64,000 nt of DNA from Chitinophaga oryzae (GTDB lineage: Bacteria; Bacteroidota; Bacteroidia; Chitinophagales; Chitinophagaceae). Location of the stretch: contig NZ_CP051204.2 in the NCBI RefSeq assembly GCF_012516375.2, positions 4,154,001-4,218,000 of the forward strand, given 5' to 3'. The notes under the pieces are model-generated. The model was not told the origin of the DNA. It was given only the letters and a program-made list of their open reading frames with translations, and did no database searches. Below are positions 53,501 through 61,466 of this stretch, in pieces. Position numbers and translations under genes: made by a program. Position 1 is the stretch's first letter; the number at the start of each line of letters is the position of its first letter.

Positions 53501-54416
53501 CTCCCTCCAGCGTCGGTACAAAGTCGTCTCCCACTTCATGGATACGACGTGTTACATCAGACCAGTAAGGCAGTTGTTTTTCCAGGTCCAGATGCCAGAA
53601 TCCAATCCGTGCTACGCTGTTGGTCCGCTCCAGCATTTCCGTGGTCCATTTCAGGTCTTTTTCCAGGGCATGCCGCAGCGTGATATCCAGTGCATTGGCG
53701 ATCACGTATGGGTTTCCATCCACAGAGTATTCGAGTACGTTATTATACAACCAGATCCGGATGCTGCCATCGCGGTGGCAGGTATGCATCAGGCCACTCA
53801 CCTGTTTTTCTCTTTTGATGGTCTCGAGGTATTCAAAAACACCCTCCCTGAAAACCGCAGGAACGATTTCCCAGAGCATTCTGCCGATCAGTTCGGCAGG
53901 CTGATAACCGAGACTCTCAGCGCTGGCGTGATTCACCGCCAGCAGTTTTCCATCGAGGTCATGCATACACATCATGCCCCTCGAGTTATTAAAGAATACC
54001 CTGAACTGGTGTTCGCTTTCCTGCAGCTGGCGTTCCTGATAGATCACCTGCGAGATATCTCTTCCCACCGCAAAGATGTGCCCGGTGGACACCTCAGGGG
54101 AAGCCATCCATTGCAGCCATATATATTCGCCGTTGATTGTCCGCATACGGTTTACAAAGTTCACCGTATTGATTCCTTCGTTTAGCCCTTTCAGTTGCTC
54201 CCCCGAACTGTCAATATCGTCCGGATGAATAATATCAAAAACGGACCGGCCCAGTATTTCTTCAGGTTTCCAACCCAGCGCCCGGCCAAAGGCAGGGTTT
54301 ACCATTTCAAAGGTACCTTTACTGCCTACGAGGCAGAACAAATCATTGGACAATAGAAAAAACTTCCGGAAATGTTCCATTTCCTCCGTGCGTGCAGCAG
54401 CCGACTGGTTCAACAT
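50547..54416 (-). CDS. Hybrid histidine kinase with multiple PAS, two REC and Hpt domains
   Basis: This is a 1289-aa cytosolic sensor kinase without membrane segments. Five PAS/PAC modules span about 15-640 (LSNDLFCLVGSKGTFEMVNP, VNRMRTINGEYIWLQWMASP and further). The HisKA helix carries His667 in NMSHEIRTPLNG. HATPase boxes lie at about 770-880 (NLLSNAVKF, VSDTGIGI, GGTGLGL). REC1 has Asp953 (LMDYHMPVMDG), REC2 has Asp1099 (VFMDIQMPEMDG) and the C-terminal Hpt-like domain has His1236 (EICHSMRS). It converges on the exopolysaccharide operon without a terminator between. A redox or ligand input via PAS is likely; the target is unknown. Confidence 0.95.
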   Translation of the reverse strand: MLNQSAAARTEEMEHFRKFFLLSNDLFCLVGSKGTFEMVNPAFGRALGWKPEEILGRSVFDIIHPDDIDSSGEQLKGLNEGINTVNFVNRMRTINGEYIWLQWMASPEVSTGHIFAVGRDISQVIYQERQLQESEHQFRVFFNNSRGMMCMHDLDGKLLAVNHASAESLGYQPAELIGRMLWEIVPAVFREGVFEYLETIKREKQVSGLMHTCHRDGSIRIWLYNNVLEYSVDGNPYVIANALDITLRHALEKDLKWTTEMLERTNSVARIGFWHLDLEKQLPYWSDVTRRIHEVGDDFVPTLEGALEFYKEPHRTVIENAVNRGIEFNEPWDIELEIVTAKGRDIWVRSIGSPEFKDGKCIRLYGTFQDIDRQKRLEEEIQRSRKLLEDILQSATDVSVIATALDGTITLFNSGAENLLGYSSREMVGKQTPVAFHEPAELSERAAAKGVSPVEVFAEAAAGQRPGAQQEWTYIRKNGSAVNVSLVISAIHNMNNELTGYLHIATDITDRKKAEQLLLDEKAKLSAFVKHTPAAVVMLDKRLRIIAYSNAWQEDNQLTGQQLYGKMVYDLLPNIPAGFKQIYRDTLAGKVDKNGEFIWRPPGWEHDQHLHWEVRPWFYHDGGVGGITILTEDVTANAMHQEELQQAKQLAEQASVAKSEFLANMSHEIRTPLNGIIGFTDLVLKTRLNEVQHQYLSIVNQSASTLLNIINDILDFSKIEAGKLELDIQKQDIFEVSSQVSDMVKFQAQSKGLEMIYDVSADLPRFIWTDQLRLKQILVNLLSNAVKFTEKGEVGLKIYPVSPANAELYRTIRFEVSDTGIGIRKERQEKIFEAFSQEDISITKRYGGTGLGLTISNKLLGLMNSRLQVESIPGEGSTFFFEITVETADGPPVTWQHIEAVKKVLVTDDNEHNRTILQQMLLLKGIETDMARSGFEALQLLMEGRTYDAVLMDYHMPVMDGLETLRKMRQMADQLGTWTPVVLLYSSSDDETVQRVCEELKVEQRLVKPVKMQDLYNALAHLSLKNSDQTDIAGATTQKLQPERTSLKVLLAEDNSVNMLLIKAIITRSVPMATIVEAKTGLEAVELYMSEQPDLVFMDIQMPEMDGYDATRRIRELFPEKHTPIVALTAGNTKGERERCIAAGMDDFLSKPFVEDEILALVNKWGTGDEPAGIEAAGVRPLDLSVLMGYLGSDTKQDPLLRETLSLLLGDCKSVKAEITGQDMSQHPKRIREICHSMRSVTTYAGLTGLEKAIRDTETNGVTTEQLQVLATELDKAIVAVQLALDQLP

Positions 54417-54479
54417 AATAGGTGGTTAATGCCGTCAATTTACAAAAACTAAACGCATTCTCCACCTACTTTCTGTAGA

Positions 54480-55490
54480 TCAATTGTTCTTTAAGACGAT
54501 CCGGTAGCGCGCCTTACCTTGTTCCAGATGACGGATGGCTTCGTTCACCTGTTCCATCGGAAATTCTTCCACGACAGGATAAATGTTGTGACGCACGCAG
54601 AAGTCAAGCATTTTGCGTATCACGGCGGGACCGCCACCAGGGCTTCCGGCAACAGACTTTTGTCCGGCGATCATGTCAAAAACGGGCACCGTCATCGGTT
54701 CAGGTACGATGCCTACCGTATGCAGCTTGCCTTTGGGCGCAAGGCAGCCGAGGAATACCTGCCAGTCCAGGGGTACATTCACCGTACTTAAAATAAAATC
54801 CAGCTGGCCCTGCATCGTTTTCAGTTCATCCGCGTTCCTGGAGTCGATCACACGGGTGGCGCCCATCTGCAGAATTTCTTCATACTTGGCGGGATTTGAA
54901 CTAAAAGCTATCACCTCGCAGCCCCAGTGTTTGAGGAATTGCAGCGCCAGGTGCCCAAGGCCGCCGATACCGATCACGCCCACCCTGTCGGTAGGTTTCA
55001 CCCCTTCGATCAACAACGGGTTGAAGACCGTCAGTCCCGCACACAGGAGCGGTCCTGCTTTGGCCATATCCATCTTTTCCGGGAGCGGGATTATCCAGGA
55101 CCAGTGGCCCCGCACGATGTCTGCAAAACCGCCGTGGCGGCCCACCACTACCTGTTCCGCGGTAGCACATAACTGCTGGTTGCCTTCCAGGCAGTGCGGG
55201 CAGTGCATACACGATCCAGAGAACCAGCTAAGGCCGACTTTATCGCCTGCCTTTACTCCCTTTACCAGGCTTCCTGTACGGATAACTTCTCCCACTATCT
55301 CATGACCGGCCACCAACGGGTATTGCGAGAAGCCCCAGTCGTTGTTGATCATACTCAGATCAGAATGACACAGGCCGCAATAAGCTACCCGGATATCTAC
55401 CTGTTCCGGACCAATTTCCGGTAATTCATATTCAAATTTTTCCAGCTTTGCGTGAGGCGCCGTGGCGGCGTATCCCGTAACTTTCGTCAT
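54480..55490 (-). CDS. Zinc-dependent alcohol dehydrogenase (YahK-like)
   Basis: This is a 336-aa medium-chain dehydrogenase/reductase using NAD(P)H. Catalytic zinc ligands appear in YCGLCHSDL and AGHEIVGEV. The structural zinc loop is CMHCPHCLEGNQQLC, and the cofactor motif is GVIGIGGLGHLALQFL. The closest group is broad-specificity aldehyde reductases such as YahK/YjgB. It lies alone with its stop close to the kinase start, and an AraC gene is next on the same strand. Physiological substrate cannot be inferred. Confidence 0.92.
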   Translation of the reverse strand: MTKVTGYAATAPHAKLEKFEYELPEIGPEQVDIRVAYCGLCHSDLSMINNDWGFSQYPLVAGHEIVGEVIRTGSLVKGVKAGDKVGLSWFSGSCMHCPHCLEGNQQLCATAEQVVVGRHGGFADIVRGHWSWIIPLPEKMDMAKAGPLLCAGLTVFNPLLIEGVKPTDRVGVIGIGGLGHLALQFLKHWGCEVIAFSSNPAKYEEILQMGATRVIDSRNADELKTMQGQLDFILSTVNVPLDWQVFLGCLAPKGKLHTVGIVPEPMTVPVFDMIAGQKSVAGSPGGGPAVIRKMLDFCVRHNIYPVVEEFPMEQVNEAIRHLEQGKARYRIVLKNN

Positions 55491-55571
55491 ATAGCAGTAT
55501 TTTTTCTGCCTGTAAAATTATACGGCAGGCGGGTGTGACATCTCACATATTCAAAGGGAAAAGTATAAAAA

Positions 55572-56459
55572 TCAAAGGGCAGGCACACGTATGTGCCCCG
55601 GAGCGTGTCCTGTCTGTTTTTTGAAGAAGTTGTAGAAGTAGTTGGGCGATTCAAAGCCCAGGCTGTGAGCGATGGCGGCTACCGGCCAATCGGTGTGGCG
55701 CAGCAGGGCTTTTGCTTCTGTGAGCACCCGTTCGGCGATATGTATGGATGTGGATTTGCCCGTTACCTCCCGCACAGCATGGTTCAGGTGGTTGACGTGT
55801 ACCGCCAGTGCTTTTGCATAATCGCCGGCAGAGCGCAGCGTCAGCTGGCGGCCGGGAGCGTCTATCGGAAATTCCCGCTCCATACGTTCAAAAAAGCCGG
55901 CAGTGATGCGTTCCGCCGCGTTCCGTTGCCGGATGCTGATAGTATGCGGCGCTATCTTCAGCGCCTCATGTATCAGCAGCTGCAGGTAGTTCTGCAGCAG
56001 CTCATATTTATAGAGGTAGTCCGACCGCATTTCTTCGAGCATCTGTTGAAAGATATTACTGATACGCTGCTCCTGCACGGGGTTAAGGAAAAAAACAGGG
56101 CTGGTGCCGGCCCTGAATAGCGGCGCCTGCTGCATGCTTTCACTCCGTTCCGCGTTTTGTAAAAACGACTTCCGGAACATACAGAAATAACCCGGCTGGG
56201 CAGCAGACAACGGTTCCCAGCCGAAAGGCGTATGCGGGTTAAAGAACACCAGGGCGGGACGGTCTATTATGATCTCCTGATCATGCCAGCTCAACCGGCT
56301 CTGTCCCTGCAACAGGGAAACTTTATAATAATCCCGCCGGTTGTAGATGTGTGGTACCGTGCAATGATCACCGTTTTCGAAGACATTAAACAAACGGGCC
56401 CCTTCTCCGATGATGCCTCTGCTGTCATAAAACGCCGCTATGGTTTCCTGTTTTCCCAT
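55572..56459 (-). CDS. AraC family transcriptional regulator
   Basis: This is a 295-aa regulator. The N-terminal 160 residues contain a cupin-like part (RLSWHDQEIIIDRPALVFFN), and the C-terminal AraC domain (about 190-293) has TLRSAGDYAKALAVHVNHLN and the ending LGFESPNYFYNFFKKQTGHA. I start it at the ATG at 56459 (MGKQETIAAFYD). An upstream in-frame ATG at 56522 would overlap the divergent amidohydrolase promoter. It may regulate the neighbouring alcohol dehydrogenase or the divergent amidohydrolase gene. Confidence 0.9.
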   Translation of the reverse strand: MGKQETIAAFYDSRGIIGEGARLFNVFENGDHCTVPHIYNRRDYYKVSLLQGQSRLSWHDQEIIIDRPALVFFNPHTPFGWEPLSAAQPGYFCMFRKSFLQNAERSESMQQAPLFRAGTSPVFFLNPVQEQRISNIFQQMLEEMRSDYLYKYELLQNYLQLLIHEALKIAPHTISIRQRNAAERITAGFFERMEREFPIDAPGRQLTLRSAGDYAKALAVHVNHLNHAVREVTGKSTSIHIAERVLTEAKALLRHTDWPVAAIAHSLGFESPNYFYNFFKKQTGHAPGHIRVPAL

Positions 56460-56522
56460 GATGTCAAAACTAAGCAAATCAAAGAATAAAAACGTATCTT
56501 GAATCTTCACAACGTCCCTCAT

Positions 56523-57758
56523 ATGAAAACGTATCTCTTAGCGATACTCTGTTGCTTTTTCCTCTCAACAAACGCTCAATCAGACCTGGCGCTTGCCGGC
56601 GCCCGCATATATCCATCGCCCGGAGCGCCGCCGCTGGAGGACGGCGTGGTACTGATCAAAGCCGGTAAGATCACGGCAGTTGGCACCCGGCGCCAGGTAA
56701 AAATTCCGGCACACGTACAGGTGGTAGACTGTAAAGGACTGGTATTGATGGCCGGCTTCTGGAACTCCCACGTGCATTTTATGAGCCCTGTGTGGGAGCA
56801 TGCCGACAGCCTGCCGGCCGCACAGCTCACCCGGCAGATGACGGAGATGCTGACCCGCTACGGCTTCACCCATGCCTTCGATCTGGCGACGCTCAATTTC
56901 CGTAACCTGCGGGCATTGCGCGACCGGCTGCGGTCCGGTGAAGTGGAGGGCCCGGCCTTGTTGTCTGCCGGCGAACCCTTTGTACCACCGAATGGCAGCC
57001 CTTTTTACGTACACCCGATAAAACTGCCGGAGATCAGTACGCCGGAGGCAGCAGTGGCCTATGTCAGGAAACAGCTCGATGCAGGCGCCGATGCCATCAA
57101 GATATGGTCTGCTTCGCCGGTAGGCGATAACAAAGTGGTGGCCATGCCGCTGGACATCGTGCAAGCCGCCACCGCAACCGCCCATAAGTATCACAAGCCC
57201 GTTTTCGCGCATCCCACCTCTGATACCGGATGGCGTGTAGCCGTGGCCGGTGGCGCGGACATCCTGGCCCATGTGGCGCCCGATGGTTATGTTGGCTGGC
57301 AGCAGGCGGATGTCGATTTACTGAAGCGGCGCCATGTAGCGGTGATCCCTACGCTGAAACTATATAAATGGGAGCTGGAAAGAAACAAGGTGGCCTCTGC
57401 GGAAGATCATCCGCTGGTGAAGACCGCTATAGAACAGATCGGGATGTACGCCAAAGCAGGTGGTGAAATCCTGTTCGGCACAGACGTAGGCTATATCTCC
57501 GATTTTGATACGGCAGATGAATTCCGTTTCCTTGGGGCTGCGGGGCTTACCTTTGACCAGATACTTACCTCGCTGACCACGGCGCCGGCTAAACGCTTCG
57601 GCATGTCACAGCGCTGCGGGCGTGTTGCTAAAGGACTCGATGCCGACCTGGTATTGCTGAAAGCCGATCCGCATGACGACGTGAAAAACTTTGCAGCGGT
57701 GGCTTACACCCTCCGCCAGGGGAAGATCATCTACGACGCAAAAGCAGCTGTCAAATAA
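56523..57758 (+). CDS. Exported amidohydrolase family protein
   Basis: This is a 411-aa secreted metal-dependent hydrolase. The signal peptide ends near residue 18 (FLSTNAQS). The first metal motif is SHVH in GFWNSHVHFM, a carboxylated-Lys candidate lies in DAIKIWSASP, a His is in KPVFAHPTS and the metal Asp is in FGTDVGYISDF. The pattern fits the imidazolonepropionase/prolidase-like group. The substrate is unknown. The start at 56523 begins the signal peptide. It is divergent from the AraC gene, with 63 bp between starts. Confidence 0.88.
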   Translation: MKTYLLAILCCFFLSTNAQSDLALAGARIYPSPGAPPLEDGVVLIKAGKITAVGTRRQVKIPAHVQVVDCKGLVLMAGFWNSHVHFMSPVWEHADSLPAAQLTRQMTEMLTRYGFTHAFDLATLNFRNLRALRDRLRSGEVEGPALLSAGEPFVPPNGSPFYVHPIKLPEISTPEAAVAYVRKQLDAGADAIKIWSASPVGDNKVVAMPLDIVQAATATAHKYHKPVFAHPTSDTGWRVAVAGGADILAHVAPDGYVGWQQADVDLLKRRHVAVIPTLKLYKWELERNKVASAEDHPLVKTAIEQIGMYAKAGGEILFGTDVGYISDFDTADEFRFLGAAGLTFDQILTSLTTAPAKRFGMSQRCGRVAKGLDADLVLLKADPHDDVKNFAAVAYTLRQGKIIYDAKAAVK

Positions 57759-57761
57759 AAG

Positions 57762-57790
57762 AAAAACGGGACTGGTTAAGTCCCGTTTTT
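57762..57790. terminator. Terminator after the amidohydrolase gene
   Basis: The perfect 12-bp arms AAAAACGGGACT and AGTCCCGTTTTT surround GGTTA. The T-tract follows directly. It sits between convergent stops at 57758 and 57797. Confidence 0.85.
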
Positions 57791-57796
57791 TTTATC

Positions 57797-58717
57797 TTAT
57801 CTGTAACCTGTTGTGTCAGCAGGTTTACCTGCCTCCTGCACTTCTACCAGGTAACGCCAGCAGTCGGGCTGTGAGCCGTCAATGTCCGTAAAGCCGTATT
57901 CCTTTGCCAGTTGACCGCTGGACAGCGACTGTCCGTTCCACCGCTGCTTGTCTTCGTCCGCCGCCAGCGACGCCACTGCCCTGCCCACATAACGGGGCGT
58001 CTCAGAAATAGCGAAATGGGGCTCTTTCTGAATAGCGTCTTGCCAGTTATCTTCTTTTACTTCAAAGGCCTCCAGCATAATTTCAGAGCGCATCCAGCCC
58101 GGCGTGACCGCCACTGCGGAACAGCCATGAGGCGCCAGGTCCTGTGCATGCGCCCAGGCCATTCTGATGGTGGCCGTTTTGGCCAGATCATAAAATACGT
58201 TGAGGCGGTAATTGCGATTGTTGTATTCCGCGGTGCCGTCTGTGACTTCTACCAACAGACCGCCCGGGCGCCGTATCATCAGCGCCAGTGCGTAATGCGC
58301 TGTGATCAGATGAGTATCTAACGGCAAATGGAACAAGTGCAGGCCGTTATTCAGCGTATGCTCCCACACCGGTTTCTTCCATTCCATGAGGTTTTCCCCG
58401 CCCCAGATATCATTGACCAGGATATCCAGCCGGCCCTGCTCCCGGTCGATACGCTGAACCAGTTGTTCCACCTGGGCTGGTACGAGGTGATCTACCTGTA
58501 CGGCGATCCCCTGGCCACCGGCCGCAGTTACCAGTTCCGCCGTTTCCTCGATTGTCTCCGGACGTTTGTATTCCGATTGTTGCTGACGTGTAGTTCTGCC
58601 TGTTACATAGACAATAGCGCCTGCGGCGCCCAGTTCGACGGCTATGCCTCTGCCGGCGCCGCGTGTTCCGCCGGCGACTAATGCCACTTTGCCGGCGAGG
58701 GGTTTCCTGTTTTCCAT
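57797..58717 (-). CDS. SDR family oxidoreductase (DHRS1-like)
   Basis: This is a 306-aa short-chain dehydrogenase with the nucleotide loop GGTRGAGRG (16-24), and Tyr176 and Lys180 in FYDLAKTA. The usual NNAG motif reads VNDIWGG, and the catalytic Ser position appears replaced in VTDGT (about 159-162). It resembles the DHRS1 subgroup in these features and in length. Substrate and activity are uncertain because of the altered residues. It stands alone ahead of the terminator at 57762. Confidence 0.85.
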   Translation of the reverse strand: MENRKPLAGKVALVAGGTRGAGRGIAVELGAAGAIVYVTGRTTRQQQSEYKRPETIEETAELVTAAGGQGIAVQVDHLVPAQVEQLVQRIDREQGRLDILVNDIWGGENLMEWKKPVWEHTLNNGLHLFHLPLDTHLITAHYALALMIRRPGGLLVEVTDGTAEYNNRNYRLNVFYDLAKTATIRMAWAHAQDLAPHGCSAVAVTPGWMRSEIMLEAFEVKEDNWQDAIQKEPHFAISETPRYVGRAVASLAADEDKQRWNGQSLSSGQLAKEYGFTDIDGSQPDCWRYLVEVQEAGKPADTTGYR

Positions 58718-58812
58718 GAAAGCTGATTTTGTAAAAGGTTATTCAACGATGCTGACCGTGGTGATGCGGATGCCAGGTTCGCGGCGCAAGATAATGAAAT
58801 TACTTTTACCAG

Positions 58813-58820
58813 TATCTTTG
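58813..58820 (+). promoter_or_regulatory. -7 element TATCTTTG
   Basis: This exact TAnnTTTG match lies 22 bp ahead of the methyltransferase ATG at 58843. No -33 TTTG is seen at the normal spacing. Confidence 0.5.
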
Positions 58821-58842
58821 GACCATCAAACTATGACCATAG

Positions 58843-59373
58843 ATGAAAAACGTGCCCGAAAGATTTACCTGGGCAGCTGATCTTGTAGCGCCCTTACCAG
58901 CAGACCATGTGCTCGAAATAGGCTGTGGCGCCGGCCTGCTGATCGGGCTACTGGCCACCAGGCTTACCACCGGAGAACTCATAGCGCTGGACAAATCAGG
59001 CCCCATGCTGCAAAAGGCGGCGCAACGCAATGCGGCTTATATAACAGCCGGCAAAGTAACGCTGGTGACGTCGGAATTTGCAAACTATACGACAGCCCAT
59101 CCCTTCGACCGTATCGTATCTTTTAACGTTAACTTCTTTTGGAAAGGGCAGCAGGCAGAGCTGAAAGTATTACGACAGCTGATCAAACCGAAAGGAAAGA
59201 TCTTCGCTTTTTTTGACACCCCCTTCAACAACACCATCCCCCAGCTGGCTGCGCAGATCACGCAGCATCTGCAACAGGCGGGATTCGGCGTACTGGAGAC
59301 GGTCATCTCTCAGGCGCCGCCCCGTGGCTCTTTTTGCATGATTATTCAACCTGCAAAAAAAACTTTAACATAA
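58843..59373 (+). CDS. Class I SAM-dependent methyltransferase
   Basis: This is a 176-aa small Rossmann-fold methyltransferase. Motif I is LEIGCGAGLLIGLLATRL, the acidic residue follows in IALDKSGPM and the later motif is RIVSFNVNFFWKGQ. The substrate is not predictable. The start at 58843 (MKNVPERFTWA) places the fold at normal distance; a second ATG at 58832 lies in another frame. It is followed by the WG-repeat gene, 62 bp downstream. Confidence 0.85.
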   Translation: MKNVPERFTWAADLVAPLPADHVLEIGCGAGLLIGLLATRLTTGELIALDKSGPMLQKAAQRNAAYITAGKVTLVTSEFANYTTAHPFDRIVSFNVNFFWKGQQAELKVLRQLIKPKGKIFAFFDTPFNNTIPQLAAQITQHLQQAGFGVLETVISQAPPRGSFCMIIQPAKKTLT

Positions 59374-59435
59374 TTAAACAAAGTGGTGTCCTCATTTTTC
59401 TTTATTTTTTCAACTGAAAAACCAGTAAAAGAAAA

Positions 59436-60458
59436 ATGAGAAAGCGTATTGTTACCCTCAGCCTGTTGTGCGCTACTGTAGCTGTTTGTGCCCAGGATAA
59501 GCTCTACTACTTCCCAACGGCTGACAGCAGTAAGGTCGGCGTAAAAGATGATCAGGGAAAGGTCATTGTTCCGGCTAAATTTTCCGGTGCCATTAACTAT
59601 GCGTACGATCAGCCGATTACTGGTCCTACCATTGAATTCTGTGATGTATCTGTTTCATTAAGAACGCCGAAATTATCCCCGGCCGCTCCCGGCGGTGAGG
59701 TTTATGACAGAAAAGGCCGCTTCCTCTACTACCCGCTGTCTTATGATAATGGGCCCGATTACTGGGAAGAAGGTCTGCGCCGCTTTGTGGAGAACGGCAA
59801 GGTTGGATTCGCAGATAAAAGCGGGCATAAGGTTCTGCCGGCAAAATGGGATTTCGCCAGCCCATTCAATTACGGTTACGCCGTTGTGTATGAAGGCGGC
59901 TGGGTGAAACACTACGATTCGGGCGGAGAGCACTGGTGGATAGATGCGGTCTCCGGGAAATCAGTCAGTTACCTTATCAATAAAAAAGGAGAACGGGTAA
60001 ATCCCCTTCCGGCCGGGCAGGCAAAAGACTACAAGTATGAAGGCGCCTGGTATCCTTATCCGTTCCGCTACAATGCTGCCGAACAAAAGATCATCGACAG
60101 CCTGCAACGGCTGGATGTGATCAACGACATCCACCTGGTGAACGTTTATGACGACGCGCCACGAAAGGATTTACTGCTGCAGTTCGAAATAACGGAGCGG
60201 CCCACGCCCGCTTTTCCTTACTATACCATACAAAGTTTTTCACGCCAGCAAAGGGAAGACAGGATACAGTTTATCGTGGACCCTGATGGCACCAATTACC
60301 GCTACCAGCCCTGGTCCGACAGAGAAGAACCAGTGCCATTAGAGCAGTGGATCATTACGGAATTAAAAGCGGCCAAAGCGTTTATGCAGGAGCATTCCGA
60401 CACGCCCTTCCGGTTTGATGCCGACGCGCGGTTAAAGGAATGGGAACCGTCAAATTGA
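59436..60458 (+). CDS. WG-repeat containing secreted protein
   Basis: This is a 340-aa protein with a signal peptide ending at about residue 19 (VAVCAQDK). It has WG-type repeats, such as SKVGVKDDQGKVIVPAKFSG and GKVGFADKSGHKVLPAKWDF, followed by a C-terminal region of about 120 residues without a recognised domain. WG repeats form beta-structure and are found in surface and toxin-associated proteins; no activity is implied. Its stop overlaps the convergent DUF6892-like gene by 9 bp. Confidence 0.8.
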   Translation: MRKRIVTLSLLCATVAVCAQDKLYYFPTADSSKVGVKDDQGKVIVPAKFSGAINYAYDQPITGPTIEFCDVSVSLRTPKLSPAAPGGEVYDRKGRFLYYPLSYDNGPDYWEEGLRRFVENGKVGFADKSGHKVLPAKWDFASPFNYGYAVVYEGGWVKHYDSGGEHWWIDAVSGKSVSYLINKKGERVNPLPAGQAKDYKYEGAWYPYPFRYNAAEQKIIDSLQRLDVINDIHLVNVYDDAPRKDLLLQFEITERPTPAFPYYTIQSFSRQQREDRIQFIVDPDGTNYRYQPWSDREEPVPLEQWIITELKAAKAFMQEHSDTPFRFDADARLKEWEPSN

Positions 60459-61349
60459 TTCCACGGTAATTCCTTTTTTAGCCAGCTGCTCCGCGATCTC
60501 TGCAAGATTGTCGGCGTGAAAAAGGTTCATCCGTTTCAGGTTGGGGAAGTGTCTGATGTCTTCAAAATGGACAATATTGAAGGTCTCATCTTCCCCATCC
60601 CAGAACCTCAGCAGCTGACCATAGATGTCATCTCCGCCATCCTGGGATATCTCCGTTATTTCAGGCGCATACTTTTTATCGATCTCCAGCGCTTCAAAGT
60701 AGGCGGTCACTTCAGGAATGAACCCGTACCCTTCTTCTTCTATATCTATCTCACGGCCGGCGTAGTTCTCCACGAATTCATACAAATCGAAGGCAGGCTT
60801 CAGCAGTTTTTTGTTATACATCAGCTTCTGTATGACTGCCAGCTTGAAGTTGAAGTCCGTGAAGTCAATCTTTTCCGCAGCGACCGGCGGTTGTTTGTAT
60901 TTATCGGAATATACTTTAGGCGCAGGCGGATCATACGGGCCAATGCCAAAACTCTTCATAATACCGTCTTCCACATCGACGTATACATCAAAATTACCAA
61001 CCGTGAGCGTTCCGCCCTCATCCCTTTTGGTTACCTTTCTGGCTGACTGTTTATGTTTATCAAAATAGGCCCGGTAGTCCAGACCGTTGATCGTAAAGAC
61101 GCCGGTGAAGACCATTTCCGGGGAAAAATCCATGTCATTGGTAATATAATCGATATGCAGGCCTTCGGCCACCTTTCCGTTTTTGGAATAAGCCAACAGG
61201 CCAAGTTTATCCCACGTATAGATGTGGTTGTATTTCTTTGATACATGCCTGGCTTCCCCCAACAGGGCTTTCAGCTGTTGAATATCCAGCGGGAACGACA
61301 TTTCCGCGCCGTTCAGCGCGAAGCTATTATCTGTGATGGTGATTTGCAT
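60450..61349 (-). CDS. DUF6892-like cytosolic protein
   Basis: This is a 299-aa protein with no signal peptide. The N-terminal 130 residues (ALNGAEMSFPLDIQQLKALL, YTWDKLGLLAYSKNGKVAEG) resemble a DUF7738-type domain. The C-terminal half (FKLAVIQKLMYNKKLLKPAF, YEFVENYAGREIDIEEEGYG, RFWDGEDETFNIVHFEDI) resembles DUF6892. The family name is from memory and should be treated as tentative. Such proteins are often found near contact-dependent or polymorphic-toxin genes. It lies upstream of a strong terminator. Confidence 0.7.
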   Translation of the reverse strand: MQITITDNSFALNGAEMSFPLDIQQLKALLGEARHVSKKYNHIYTWDKLGLLAYSKNGKVAEGLHIDYITNDMDFSPEMVFTGVFTINGLDYRAYFDKHKQSARKVTKRDEGGTLTVGNFDVYVDVEDGIMKSFGIGPYDPPAPKVYSDKYKQPPVAAEKIDFTDFNFKLAVIQKLMYNKKLLKPAFDLYEFVENYAGREIDIEEEGYGFIPEVTAYFEALEIDKKYAPEITEISQDGGDDIYGQLLRFWDGEDETFNIVHFEDIRHFPNLKRMNLFHADNLAEIAEQLAKKGITVESI

Positions 61350-61406
61350 AGATCATATTTTTCCTGTTAACAAACAGGGGCGAATATCGTACTTTTCCCT
61401 GTTAAT

Positions 61407-61448
61407 AAAACAACAACGATGAAGCAATTGCTTCATCGTTGTTGTTTT
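61407..61448. terminator. 42-bp perfect palindrome terminator
   Basis: The two 21-bp halves are exactly complementary (AAAACAACAACGATGAAGCAA and its complement), with effectively no spacer. It lies between the FtsX-like permease stop (61467) and the start of the DUF6892-like gene, and T-rich DNA follows on both strands. It is most likely the terminator of the permease gene. Confidence 0.8.
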
Positions 61449-61466
61449 AGAAGGAAAGAGCGGTAG

